This document shows, in pieces, positions 17,685 through 25,640 of a DNA stretch of 45,176 bases; the stretch's first letter is position 1; the number at the start of each line of letters is the position of its first letter. A program made the translations under genes and the position numbers. The stretch spans positions 1 to 45,176 of the forward strand of contig CALMLL010000068.1 of NCBI GenBank assembly GCA_937868075.1, read 5' to 3'. The notes beneath the pieces were generated by a model. That model did no database searches. It was given only the letters and a program-made list of their open reading frames with translations, and was not told the origin of the DNA. This DNA is from an uncultured Marmoricola sp. Lineage in GTDB: Bacteria > Actinomycetota > Actinomycetes > Propionibacteriales > Nocardioidaceae.

Positions 17685-17732
17685 TTCGCGTCCCGCATGG
17701 AGGGAAGACCGTGCCTCTATGCGGGACGCGAA
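17685..17732. promoter_or_regulatory. Perfect 14-bp inverted repeat, probable IclR-type operator between divergent units
   Basis: TTCGCGTCCCGCAT at 17685-17698 is repeated exactly as ATGCGGGACGCGAA at 17719-17732, with a 20-bp spacer (arm centres 34 bp apart). It fills most of the 80 bp between the start of the dioxygenase operon and the start of the gene pair encoding an IclR regulator, so it should cover both promoters. The IclR protein is the obvious candidate to bind it. Confidence 0.8.
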
Positions 17733-17749
17733 TATGTAGCCTGAGTCAC

Positions 17750-18457
17750 ATGAACGAACAGGGCGGGCACGAGCACGAGACCGACTGGGCGGCTGCCGGG
17801 CCGGAGGCGATGCGCAATCGGCTCCGCGACCACGTCTACGCCTTGCACCGCGCCTACCTGACCCATCTGCAGCACTTCCCTCCCGCCGTCCGCGCCGCCA
17901 TGCCGCTGGCCAGCCAGCAGGGACTGACCGTCATCGTGGCGGCGGCGCGGGAACTGCACCTGATCGCCACCCCAGAAACGCTCCCGCCTCCTCGGGGCCA
18001 GGAGGTCGAGGAGATCGACGAGGTCGAGGGAGTGTCGTGGCGGGTTCGCTTCTACGACGCCAGCATCCTGCCCGAACTCGGCGTGTTGGGCGGGACGCAC
18101 GACGACGCCGGCGCCGTACGCCGGATCCTGGGCGTCGCCGACGTCGTCTATCACATCTCGGTCTCCCTCGGCGGAGGTCTGACCGCCCACCATGCCCAGC
18201 ACGCGGGTGTCGCCCTGGCCAACCAGCACGCCAGTTCTGTGCGCGACGGAGAGTCGCTGCGCCGTGCCTACCCGGCCCATGAGGCGGCCGTCGACGAGTT
18301 CGTGGTGGCCGAGCGGCTGGGCATGGCACAGGCGGCACGACTCCTCGCCGGCGTGATCGGCGGCAGCGAACTCTCCCCGACCGCCAGCCCTCAGGAGGCT
18401 CGCCAGCACCTGCTGGCTCTGGCCAAGGGCCGGACTGCGGACAGCGAGGGCACCTGA
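17750..18457 (+). CDS. Unknown protein of the aromatic-catabolism island
   Basis: A 235-residue soluble protein from the ATG at 17750 (MNEQGGHEHETDW); frame upstream of that lies inside the operator. No signal peptide or membrane helix is visible. The sequence is mostly helical, with a His-rich start and a His cluster in LTAHHAQHAGVALANQHASS near residues 155-175 that could bind metal. I do not recognise the family. It is the first gene of the divergent unit, one base ahead of the IclR gene, so it is expected to be induced with the pathway. It might be a ligand-sensing partner or an enzyme of the route. Confidence 0.7.
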   Translation: MNEQGGHEHETDWAAAGPEAMRNRLRDHVYALHRAYLTHLQHFPPAVRAAMPLASQQGLTVIVAAARELHLIATPETLPPPRGQEVEEIDEVEGVSWRVRFYDASILPELGVLGGTHDDAGAVRRILGVADVVYHISVSLGGGLTAHHAQHAGVALANQHASSVRDGESLRRAYPAHEAAVDEFVVAERLGMAQAARLLAGVIGGSELSPTASPQEARQHLLALAKGRTADSEGT

Positions 18458-18458
18458 G

Positions 18459-19253
18459 GTGGCGCAACCACTGGAAAGGCGCTCCCAGAACCTCAGCAGC
18501 GTGACCACTGCAGCCGCGGTGCTCAAGGAGTTCGGCAAGGGCGACACCCAACTCGGGGTCAGCCAGTTGGCGCGGCGGGTCGGGGTCACCAAGAGCACCG
18601 CCCACCGGGTCGTGCGGACGCTGGCCAGCGAGGGTCTGCTGGAGAAGGTCGATGAGACCGGGCTGTTCCGGCTCACCACGACGATGCGGAACCTCGGGAT
18701 CAGCGCCGAGACCGCTCAGTCGCTGCACCGCGCCTCGACCCTGGCCCTGGAAGACCTGCGCTCGGCCACCGAGCACACCCACCTGGCGATCCTCGACGGC
18801 ACCGATGTCCTCTACGTCGAGCGCCGGGAAAGCCCCAGCGCCCTCCAACTGTTCGGACGGGTCGGGGGTCGCAACTCCGTGCACGTCACCTCGACCGGCA
18901 AGGTCCTGGTCGCACATCTCGAACCCGAGGAGCAGCGACGCATCGTCGAGAGCATCCGGCTCACCCGGCGTACGGCGCACACGATCACCAGCAGGCGAGC
19001 ATTGGTCGCCGAGTTGGCCAAGGTCCGCCGACTCGGCTACGGGGAGAACCGGTTCGAATCGGTGGTCGGCATGATCTCGATCGCGGCTCCGGTTCGAGAC
19101 CGGACCGGTCGTGTCGTCGCCTCGGTCTCGATCGCCGGACAGGCCGAGCGTGCCACCGACAACACGATCAGTGCGCTGCTGCCCTCACTCCTGGAGACGG
19201 CCGGTCGCATCAGCCGCAACCTGGGTTGGCTCCGATCGGGACACCTCACATGA
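18459..19253 (+). CDS. IclR family transcriptional regulator
   Basis: A 264-residue regulator starting at the GTG at 18459, one base after the upstream stop. The N-terminal winged helix-turn-helix is at about 12-75 (VSQLARRVGVTKSTAHRVVRTL). The IclR effector-binding domain follows from about 85 to 255 (YVERRESPSALQLFGRVGG, VHVTSTGKVLVAHL, ISIAAPVRDRTGRVVASVSI). IclR proteins often govern aromatic catabolic operons and sense a pathway intermediate. Its likely operator is the inverted repeat at 17685-17732, through which it could control both the catabolic operon and its own unit. Confidence 0.93.
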   Translation: MAQPLERRSQNLSSVTTAAAVLKEFGKGDTQLGVSQLARRVGVTKSTAHRVVRTLASEGLLEKVDETGLFRLTTTMRNLGISAETAQSLHRASTLALEDLRSATEHTHLAILDGTDVLYVERRESPSALQLFGRVGGRNSVHVTSTGKVLVAHLEPEEQRRIVESIRLTRRTAHTITSRRALVAELAKVRRLGYGENRFESVVGMISIAAPVRDRTGRVVASVSIAGQAERATDNTISALLPSLLETAGRISRNLGWLRSGHLT

Positions 19254-19666
19254 GCAACACCGACGAGGAGCACTGGGCCCGCATCTGTCGGGTCGAGGAC
19301 ATCCCCCAGGGCTTTGCGTGGGGTGGGGAGGTCGACGGGCGTCTGGTCTGCGCGGTGCTCGACGGCGACCGCCCGCAGGTCATGCTCGATCGCTGTCCCC
19401 ACCGCGACATCCGACTCTCCGGTGGGCTCGTCCGAGATGGGCTCCTGACCTGCCCCGGGCACTTCTGGCGCTTCGACCTCACCGACGGGCACCGAACCGA
19501 TGAACCGAACCAGGTGTGCTCGTTCTACCCCACCCGGACCGATGAAGAAGGGTGGGTCTGGGCGCTGCTGCCCGCGGTGGCGCAGCCCATGGGGATGCGG
19601 GAATGGTTGCTGGCGCAGGCGCGCGAGTCTCGCCACTACCAGGGCGGAACTGACCCGGACGACTAG
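19250..19666 (+). CDS. Small stand-alone Rieske [2Fe-2S] protein
   Basis: A 138-residue Rieske ferredoxin-like protein, cytosolic, starting at an ATG that overlaps the IclR stop by 4 nt. Cluster ligands are C49-P-H51 and C68-P-G-H71; the second box reads CPGHFWRFD instead of the usual C-x-x-H-G/W. It may carry electrons to the oxygenase at 10344. Unusually, the island also has a reductase with its own ferredoxin domain, so this protein could instead serve the extradiol enzymes (iron re-reduction, as XylT does in other systems). Coupling to the regulator gene is also unusual. Confidence 0.88.
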   Translation: MSNTDEEHWARICRVEDIPQGFAWGGEVDGRLVCAVLDGDRPQVMLDRCPHRDIRLSGGLVRDGLLTCPGHFWRFDLTDGHRTDEPNQVCSFYPTRTDEEGWVWALLPAVAQPMGMREWLLAQARESRHYQGGTDPDD

Positions 19667-19682
19667 TGCCGCTCCGCGGCAC
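19666..19682 (+). terminator. Possible terminator hairpin after the Rieske ferredoxin gene
   Basis: GTGCCGC-TCC-GCGGCAC is a perfect 7-bp stem with a 3-nt loop that begins at the last base of the ferredoxin stop codon. No T-run follows; such stems can end transcription in actinobacteria, but this one is short. Confidence 0.4.
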
Positions 19683-19693
19683 ACGTCGCGGTC

Positions 19694-19727
19694 GGGGCTT
19701 TCCGGACGGGGCTTTCCGGACGGGGCT
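19694..19727. repeat. Short tandem repeat, 14-bp unit
   Basis: The unit GGGGCTTTCCGGAC occurs twice head to tail (19694-19707, 19708-19721), then a partial GGGGCT. It sits between the ferredoxin and hydrolase genes, about 40 bp before the next start. It may be a slippage product; a regulatory role is not evident. Confidence 0.7.
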
Positions 19728-19766
19728 AGGGTCTCGACGTACCCCCCAGACTCAGAACGCGAGACC

Positions 19767-20870
19767 ATGGATCTGATCCCGACCCCCACGCAACTGGTCA
19801 ACGCTGCGGCCAACCTCACCCACGCCACGTTGTACGGCGGTCTGGCCGACCTGCGCACCATGCCTCGCACCCTCATCGACGACGGCCCTCTGCGCGAGGT
19901 CTACCACTACCGCCCCGACCCCGAGATCGCCTCCCAGGGCGATCCGGTCCTGCTGATCACCCCGCTGGCCGCGCCGTCGCTGTGTTTCGACCTGCGCCGC
20001 GGCTGCTCACTGGTGGAACATCTGGTCGGCACGGGACGCCCCACCTACCTCGTGGAGTACGGCGAGGTCGTGTTCGCGGATCGTCGGATGGGCATGGAGC
20101 ACTGGATCAACGACGTCATCCCGACCGCCATCCGCGAGGTCAGCGAACACGCTGGCGGTCGGCCGGTCCACCTCGTCGGCTGGAGCCTGGGCGGGATCTT
20201 CGCGACCCTGGTCGCTGCCGGCGAACCCGACCTGCCGATCGGCAGCCTGAGCGTGCTCGGCTCACCCTTCGACACCAGCAAGGTGCCGCTGGTGGCGCCC
20301 CTGCGCCCGCTGTTGGAACTCACCGACGGCCGCGGCCTGATCACGATGCTCTATCGCGCGGCCGGCGGCGCGCCCAAACCGTTGGTCCGCCGCGCCTTCC
20401 AGCTCTCCTCGGTCAACAAACTGATCACCAAGCCACTGGTGCAACTGCGCAACCTCGACGACCGGGAGTTCTTGGCCCAACTCGAAGCCGTCGACCGCTT
20501 CGGAGCGAACATGATCGCCTACCCGGGTCGCACGTTCGGCCAGCTCTACCACCGCATGCTCAAGGGCAACCAACTGCGCGAAGGGCGGATCGAGATCGAG
20601 GGGCGTGAGATCTCCCTGGACCGCCTGACCAACCCGGTGCTGGTCCTGGCCGGGAACACCGACGGCATCGCTCCGGTGGCCTCGGTGAAGTCGCTGGTTC
20701 GGCTCCTTCCCAACGCCCGGGAAGTGCGCTTCGAGATCGTGCCGGGAGGCCACTTGGGGATGCTCACCGGCAGAGCGGCTCGCACCAGCACCTGGCTGGT
20801 GATCGACGACTGGCTGACCCAACACGACACCCTGCCGCGGACGCGGACGCGAAAACCGCCTCGAACCTGA
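19767..20870 (+). CDS. Alpha/beta hydrolase, polyhydroxyalkanoate synthase (PhaC)-like
   Basis: A 367-residue alpha/beta hydrolase whose size and order resemble a PhaC core without its N-terminal domain. The start is the ATG at 19767 (MDLIPTPTQLVNAAANLTH). The nucleophile elbow is GWSLGG, with serine in place of the cysteine used by true PHA synthases. Other triad members are probably the Asp in AGNTDGIAP and the His in VPGGHLGML. It is therefore more likely an acyl hydrolase or acyltransferase than a polymerase. There is no signal peptide. It is followed by an MFS gene on the same strand. Confidence 0.8.
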   Translation: MDLIPTPTQLVNAAANLTHATLYGGLADLRTMPRTLIDDGPLREVYHYRPDPEIASQGDPVLLITPLAAPSLCFDLRRGCSLVEHLVGTGRPTYLVEYGEVVFADRRMGMEHWINDVIPTAIREVSEHAGGRPVHLVGWSLGGIFATLVAAGEPDLPIGSLSVLGSPFDTSKVPLVAPLRPLLELTDGRGLITMLYRAAGGAPKPLVRRAFQLSSVNKLITKPLVQLRNLDDREFLAQLEAVDRFGANMIAYPGRTFGQLYHRMLKGNQLREGRIEIEGREISLDRLTNPVLVLAGNTDGIAPVASVKSLVRLLPNAREVRFEIVPGGHLGMLTGRAARTSTWLVIDDWLTQHDTLPRTRTRKPPRT

Positions 20871-20904
20871 TCCCAAATCGGTTCGGCTGGCCTATCGTCG
20901 CGGC

Positions 20905-22248
20905 ATGTCAGAGTCCGCATCACACATTGCGCCGCTGCCCCGGGACGTGCGGATCGGCTACGGCCTGGGGTCGGTGGCCACCGGCACCTTCGGCACCGTG
21001 CCGGGTCTGATGCTGTTGCCCTACCTGACCGACACACTCGGGATCGCGGCTGGAGTGGCCGGGGTGATCGTTTTCGCCCCCAAGGCCTGGGATGTCATCT
21101 TGAACCCGATCGCCGGTCGGATCTCGGACCGCTCCGCTGACCCTCGCGGTCCGCGTCGCCCGTTCCTGCTCAAGGCAGGCCTGCTCTTGGCCCTGGGCTT
21201 CGTGCTCCTCTTCGCCGGACCCCCCATGGGCTCGCGACTCGGAGACGGGCTGTGGGTGTTGGTGATGTTCGTGGGCTGCGCGACGGCGTACGCGTTCTTC
21301 CAGGTGCCCTATGTCGCGATGCCTGCCGAGATCACCGACTCCTACGACGAACGCACCCGCCTGATGACCTGGCGGGTGGCGATCTTGGCACTGGCGATCA
21401 TGCTCAGCGGGGCGACCTCTCCGATGATCCGCAATGCCTTCGAGGGTCGCACCGGCTACCGGGTGATGGGACTCTTCGTCGCCTGCTTGCTGGTGGCCGG
21501 GGTGCTCGGCGCCTACTTCGGCACCCGCCGGGCCCCGGTCGGCACCCCGCATGCGGACTCAGCGAGTCTGCGCGATCAGTTGCGCATCGTCGCCGCGGCC
21601 AAGGACTTTCGCCTGCTGCTGACCACGTTCGTGATCCAGGCGTTGGGCACCGGGGCCATGTTGGCGGGCGTGGACTACGTGGCCCGCACAGTTCTGCGCA
21701 ACCCAGGGGCAGCGACCATCTTGTTCGTCTGCTTCGTGGGGCCTGCCCTCCTGCTGACCGGCGCGTGGAGTTCCCTCGGACAGCGGATCGGCAAGAAGCG
21801 CGGCTACGTGCTCTCCTCCGTGGTCTTCGCCGCTGGCGCGGTGCTCCTTGTGGGAGCCGGGGTGGCGCCTGCTTGGACCACCTATGTCGCGACCGCGCTC
21901 GTGGGATGCGGGTACGCCGGCGCGCAAGTCTTCCCGCTGGCGATGCTCCCCGACGCCGCTGCGGTCGATGCCAGACGCACCGGCCACAATCGCGCCGGCC
22001 TCTACACCGGGGTGTGGACCGCCGGGGAGACCCTGGGACTGGCCGTTGGACCCGGGGTGTTCGCGCTGGTCCTGTCCCTGGGTGGTTACGTCTCCTCCAC
22101 CAGCGGGACCGTTGCTCAACCCGACTCGGCCGTGAAGGCCATCGTGTTGGGGTTCTCCCTCCTCCCGGCAACCTTGACCCTGGTATCGCTGTTGTGGTTG
22201 CGCCGCTACTCCCTGAGCGCGGCCGAGGTCGAAGGAGCATGGCGATGA
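20905..22248 (+). CDS. MFS transporter, GPH (glycoside-pentoside-hexuronide:cation symporter)-like
   Basis: A 447-residue membrane protein with about 12 predicted helices. It has the GPH-type features GYGLGSVATGTFGTVPGLMLLPYLTDTLG at the start and NPIAGRISDRSADPRGPRRPFLL in the first cytoplasmic loop, then QVPYVAMPAEITDSYDERTRL. Cargo is not predictable. It overlaps the next gene (a PLP decarboxylase) by 4 nt, suggesting uptake of a substrate used by that enzyme or export of its product. Confidence 0.85.
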   Translation: MSESASHIAPLPRDVRIGYGLGSVATGTFGTVPGLMLLPYLTDTLGIAAGVAGVIVFAPKAWDVILNPIAGRISDRSADPRGPRRPFLLKAGLLLALGFVLLFAGPPMGSRLGDGLWVLVMFVGCATAYAFFQVPYVAMPAEITDSYDERTRLMTWRVAILALAIMLSGATSPMIRNAFEGRTGYRVMGLFVACLLVAGVLGAYFGTRRAPVGTPHADSASLRDQLRIVAAAKDFRLLLTTFVIQALGTGAMLAGVDYVARTVLRNPGAATILFVCFVGPALLLTGAWSSLGQRIGKKRGYVLSSVVFAAGAVLLVGAGVAPAWTTYVATALVGCGYAGAQVFPLAMLPDAAAVDARRTGHNRAGLYTGVWTAGETLGLAVGPGVFALVLSLGGYVSSTSGTVAQPDSAVKAIVLGFSLLPATLTLVSLLWLRRYSLSAAEVEGAWR

Positions 22249-23666
22249 GCGATGTGTTGGCACGACTGGCCCGCATGCAGGCCGCCGACGTACCTGTCAC
22301 CGGCGGGCGCACCCTGGCTTACGTCTATGACTCCGGGATCGAGGAGGCCGACCGGGTCGGACGCGCCGCCGTCGCGGCGTACGCCGGCAGCAACGGGCTG
22401 GACCCGACCGCGTTCCCGAGTCTGTTGGAGATGGAGAACGACGTCGTCGGCTTCGGTCTCGACATGATCGGTGCGCCCGCTGAGGCGGTCGGCACCGTGA
22501 CCAGTGGCGGCACCGAGTCGGTGTTGCTCGCGGTCCAAGGTGCGCGTGACGCCGACCCCCGACAACACCCCAACATGGTGTTGCCCAGCACCGCGCACGC
22601 GGCCTTCCACAAGGCCGCCCACTACTTCGGGGTGGAGGCTCGAGTGGCGCCGGTGAGACCGGACCATCGAGCCGACGTGGACGCGATGGCGGCCCTTGTC
22701 GATGAGGACACCGTGCTGGTCGTCGGCAGCGCGCCCTCCTACGCCCACGGCGTGATCGACCCCATCACCGAACTGGCCGCGCTGGCCAGCAGCCACGGAA
22801 TCCGTTGTCACGTCGATGCCTGTATCGGCGGGTTCGTGCTGCCCTTCGCTCGGCGACTGGGCCGACCGGTCGCGCCCTGGACCTTCGATGTGCCAGGGGT
22901 GAGCAGCATCAGCCTCGACCTGCACAAATACGCCTATGCCCCCAAGGGCACCTCGCTGCTGCTGCACCGGAACCCGCAGGTGCGGCGCCCCCAGATCTTC
23001 GCCACCGCGGACTGGCCCGGCTACACGGTCGTCAATCCCACGATGCAGTCGACCAAGTCCGGCGGACCCCTGGCTGGAGCCTGGGCGGTGATCAACACGA
23101 TCGGCGATGAGGGCTACCTGCGGCTGGCCGAGACCACCTTCGCCGGGGTCGATCTCATCGTCGACACCGTCAACGCGTTGCCGGCCTTGCGGTTGGTGGC
23201 GGCTCCCGACTCCACACTGGTGGCGTTCGAGACCGACGCCACGTGTGACGTGTTCACGATCGCCGACCTCATGCACGATGCCGACTGGTGGGTGCAGGCC
23301 CAACTCTCATACGGCGGATCCCCGGCCAACCTGCATCTGACCCTGAGCGCGGCCACGGACGCGGCTGCGTTCACCGCAGCGCTGCGAGGCGCGGTGGCCG
23401 CAGCCGTCGAGCGGGGACCCATCGTGATCGAGCCGGGCATCGTCGACTTCGTCCGTGCGCTGGATCCGGCGGCACTGAGTGATGAGGACTTCGATGGGCT
23501 CCTGGACGCCGTCGGGATGTCCGGCGGCGAACACATCGGGCTACCCGAGCAGATGGGCCCGATCAACGCGCTGCTCGACCTGGCCACCCCCGCGATGAGA
23601 CAGGCGCTGCTGACCGTGTTCATCGACCGACTCCTTCGTGCGCGCCGAGTAGGGTCCACGACGTGA
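22245..23666 (+). CDS. PLP-dependent group II decarboxylase, sphingosine-1-phosphate lyase-like
   Basis: A 473-residue fold-type I PLP enzyme. The ATG at 22245 is preferred over 22239 because GAAGGAG ends 7 nt before it. Motifs: TSGGTESVLLAV (phosphate loop, 87-98), HVDACIGGFVLPF (D191 pairs the pyridine nitrogen) and SLDLHKYAYAPKG (K228 is the Schiff-base lysine). These are closer to sphingosine-phosphate lyase than to glutamate decarboxylase. Bacterial relatives cleave or decarboxylate amino compounds; the substrate is unknown. Coupled by ATGA to the transporter and by GTGA to the following membrane gene. Confidence 0.88.
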   Translation: MSDVLARLARMQAADVPVTGGRTLAYVYDSGIEEADRVGRAAVAAYAGSNGLDPTAFPSLLEMENDVVGFGLDMIGAPAEAVGTVTSGGTESVLLAVQGARDADPRQHPNMVLPSTAHAAFHKAAHYFGVEARVAPVRPDHRADVDAMAALVDEDTVLVVGSAPSYAHGVIDPITELAALASSHGIRCHVDACIGGFVLPFARRLGRPVAPWTFDVPGVSSISLDLHKYAYAPKGTSLLLHRNPQVRRPQIFATADWPGYTVVNPTMQSTKSGGPLAGAWAVINTIGDEGYLRLAETTFAGVDLIVDTVNALPALRLVAAPDSTLVAFETDATCDVFTIADLMHDADWWVQAQLSYGGSPANLHLTLSAATDAAAFTAALRGAVAAAVERGPIVIEPGIVDFVRALDPAALSDEDFDGLLDAVGMSGGEHIGLPEQMGPINALLDLATPAMRQALLTVFIDRLLRARRVGSTT

Positions 23667-24166
23667 AACCTCTGGCCGTGATCGCAGTCGGGCTGATCCT
23701 GGTGGTGGTCGACATCCGTTACGGCGGCTTCGACGTCCTGACTGATGTGTTGGGCTGGCTGGCGTGTTTCTGGGCGCTCCTGCAGATGTCGCGCATGTCG
23801 TCGTGGTTCGGCATCGGCGTCGCCGGGGCGGCCCTGGGCGCGGCGAGTTCGATGTTCCACCTCTCGGCTGAGCCGACACCCCTGATCAGCATGCTGGACC
23901 AGATCGCCACCGTCTTGATGGTCTTCGGCACGTGCAGCGGCATCATGGCGCTGGCCCAGGATGCCGACCCGGGGGTGGCCTCGATGGCCAACATTCTGCG
24001 GTGGGTGACCCTCGGGCTCGGCCTGGTCAGTCCACTGGCGGTTCTGGCCGGCGGCCCCACGGTGATCGTCGTGTTGGGCCTGGCGGCCCTGGCGGTCGTG
24101 ATCTGGTTCATCATGATGCTGTTCAGCGTTTCTCGGCGTGACTACGCCGTGCCACCCACCTCATGA
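23663..24166 (+). CDS. Small multi-pass membrane protein, unknown function
   Basis: A 167-residue protein with four to five hydrophobic helices ([67 protein letters not shown]). The start GTG overlaps the decarboxylase stop by 4 nt and its own stop overlaps the ung start. I do not recognise a family. Confidence 0.8.
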   Translation: MKPLAVIAVGLILVVVDIRYGGFDVLTDVLGWLACFWALLQMSRMSSWFGIGVAGAALGAASSMFHLSAEPTPLISMLDQIATVLMVFGTCSGIMALAQDADPGVASMANILRWVTLGLGLVSPLAVLAGGPTVIVVLGLAALAVVIWFIMMLFSVSRRDYAVPPTS

Positions 24167-24858
24167 GTGCCTTCGACACGCTGGTCCAGCGCGGTCTGAT
24201 GGCCCCGGACTGGGCCGAAGCACTGGCTCCGGTGGAGCCCAACATCACCGCCATGGGTGCTTTCCTGCGCGCCGAGATCGCTGCAGGACGCGGTTATCTT
24301 CCCGCCGGTGACCACATCCTGCGCGCCTTCGCCCGCCCCCTGAGCGAGGTCAAGGTGCTGATCCTGGGCCAGGACCCCTACCCCACCCCGGGACACCCGG
24401 TGGGATTGAGCTTCTCGGTCGCCGAGCACGTGCGACCACTGCCGAAATCACTGGTCAACATCTTCACCGAACTTGTCGATGACCTCGGGGTTCCTCGTCC
24501 GGCTTCGGGTGACCTCAGCCCGTGGGCCGACCAGGGGGTGTTGTTGCTCAACCGCGTCCTCACCGTCTCGCCCGGCCAGCCAGGATCGCATCGCGGGCGA
24601 GGTTGGGAGGCCATCACCGAGCACGCCATCGGCGCCGTCGTACGCCGAGGTGGGCCGCTGGCGGCAATCCTGTGGGGACGGGATGCCGCCGCGGCCAAGC
24701 CGCTTCTCGGCCAGGTCCCGTGGGTCGAATCGGCGCACCCCTCCCCGCTGTCGGCGCACCGGGGCTTCTTCGGCTCCCGCCCGTTCTCGCGCGTCAATCA
24801 GATGGTGGAGTCCTTGGGCGGGTCCGCGGTCGAGTGGGGATTGTCGGGCCCGGTATGA
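24163..24858 (+). CDS. ung: Uracil-DNA glycosylase, family 1
   Basis: A 231-residue base-excision repair enzyme that removes uracil from DNA. It has the water-activating motif [19 protein letters not shown] (catalytic Asp in GQDPYP) and the minor-groove loop [20 protein letters not shown] with its catalytic His. Full length for the family. It is embedded in a string of overlapping genes with unrelated functions, so co-transcription does not imply a shared pathway. Confidence 0.96.
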   Translation: MSAFDTLVQRGLMAPDWAEALAPVEPNITAMGAFLRAEIAAGRGYLPAGDHILRAFARPLSEVKVLILGQDPYPTPGHPVGLSFSVAEHVRPLPKSLVNIFTELVDDLGVPRPASGDLSPWADQGVLLLNRVLTVSPGQPGSHRGRGWEAITEHAIGAVVRRGGPLAAILWGRDAAAAKPLLGQVPWVESAHPSPLSAHRGFFGSRPFSRVNQMVESLGGSAVEWGLSGPV

Positions 24859-25640
24859 TTGGTGATATGTCACGCATGCCGGCCCTTTACCTCGGGCACG
24901 GAGCCCCGCCGCTCCTCGACGATGCAACCTGGTCGGCACAGCTTCGCGGCCTCGCCGACTCCATGGCGCGCCCGACCGCAATCCTGATCGTCAGCGCCCA
25001 CTGGGAGGCGGCCCCCATCTCCCTCAGCGCCTCTGGTCCCGGCGTCGGCCTGGTCTACGACTTCTGGGGATTCGAGCAGCGTTTCTACGACATGACGTAT
25101 TCGACTCCAGCGGCCCACGCCCTGGCAGCCCGGGTGTCGGCGGTGCTCAGCGATCAGCAGGTGCACCAGCACGCCAGTCGCGGGCTCGACCACGGAGCAT
25201 GGGTGCCGCTGAAGATCATGTATCCCGACGCCGACATACCAGTCCTGCAGATGTCGTTGCCCACCGACGACCCGGGCACCCTGCTCACCATCGGTGCGCG
25301 CCTGGCCAGCCTTCGCGACGAAGGCGTGCTGATCATTGGGTCCGGATTCATGACCCACGGCCTGCCGTATCTGACCGACTGGAGCATCAACGCGGCCGCC
25401 CCCTCCTGGTCGACCGACTTCGACCAGTGGGCGCACGAGGCGATCGCGGCAGGTGACCTGGACACCCTGGCCGCCTATCGAGACCTCGCCCCCGGCATGC
25501 CGTTCGCCCACCCCACGGTCGAGCACTTCACCCCGCTGTTCATCACCCTCGGTGCGGCCAGCGACCCCAGCCACCCGGCCGATCAGGTCATCGACGGGTT
25601 CTGGATGGGGTTGTCGAAACGCAGTCTGCTGGTCGCCTGA
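24855..25640 (+). CDS. DODA-type (class III) extradiol ring-opening dioxygenase
   Basis: A 261-residue enzyme of the 4,5-DOPA dioxygenase/LigB family, structurally unrelated to the VOC dioxygenases at 15-17 kb. Putative iron ligands and the catalytic His are in [19 protein letters not shown] and [14 protein letters not shown]; a further His is in TVEHFTP. The ATG at 24855 overlaps the ung stop (ATGA); the ATG at 24867 is a possible alternative. It is convergent with the aldehyde dehydrogenase gene with no gap. Substrate unknown. Confidence 0.9.
   Translation: MIGDMSRMPALYLGHGAPPLLDDATWSAQLRGLADSMARPTAILIVSAHWEAAPISLSASGPGVGLVYDFWGFEQRFYDMTYSTPAAHALAARVSAVLSDQQVHQHASRGLDHGAWVPLKIMYPDADIPVLQMSLPTDDPGTLLTIGARLASLRDEGVLIIGSGFMTHGLPYLTDWSINAAAPSWSTDFDQWAHEAIAAGDLDTLAAYRDLAPGMPFAHPTVEHFTPLFITLGAASDPSHPADQVIDGFWMGLSKRSLLVA

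Noticed and set aside
19694..19727. CRISPR or mobile-element end
   Set aside because: Only 2.4 copies of a 14-bp unit without spacers, no cas genes and no transposase nearby.
22239..22241. ATG two codons upstream as start of the PLP decarboxylase
   Set aside because: It lies only 1 nt after the GAAGGAG ribosome site, too close to be used; the ATG at 22245 is well spaced.
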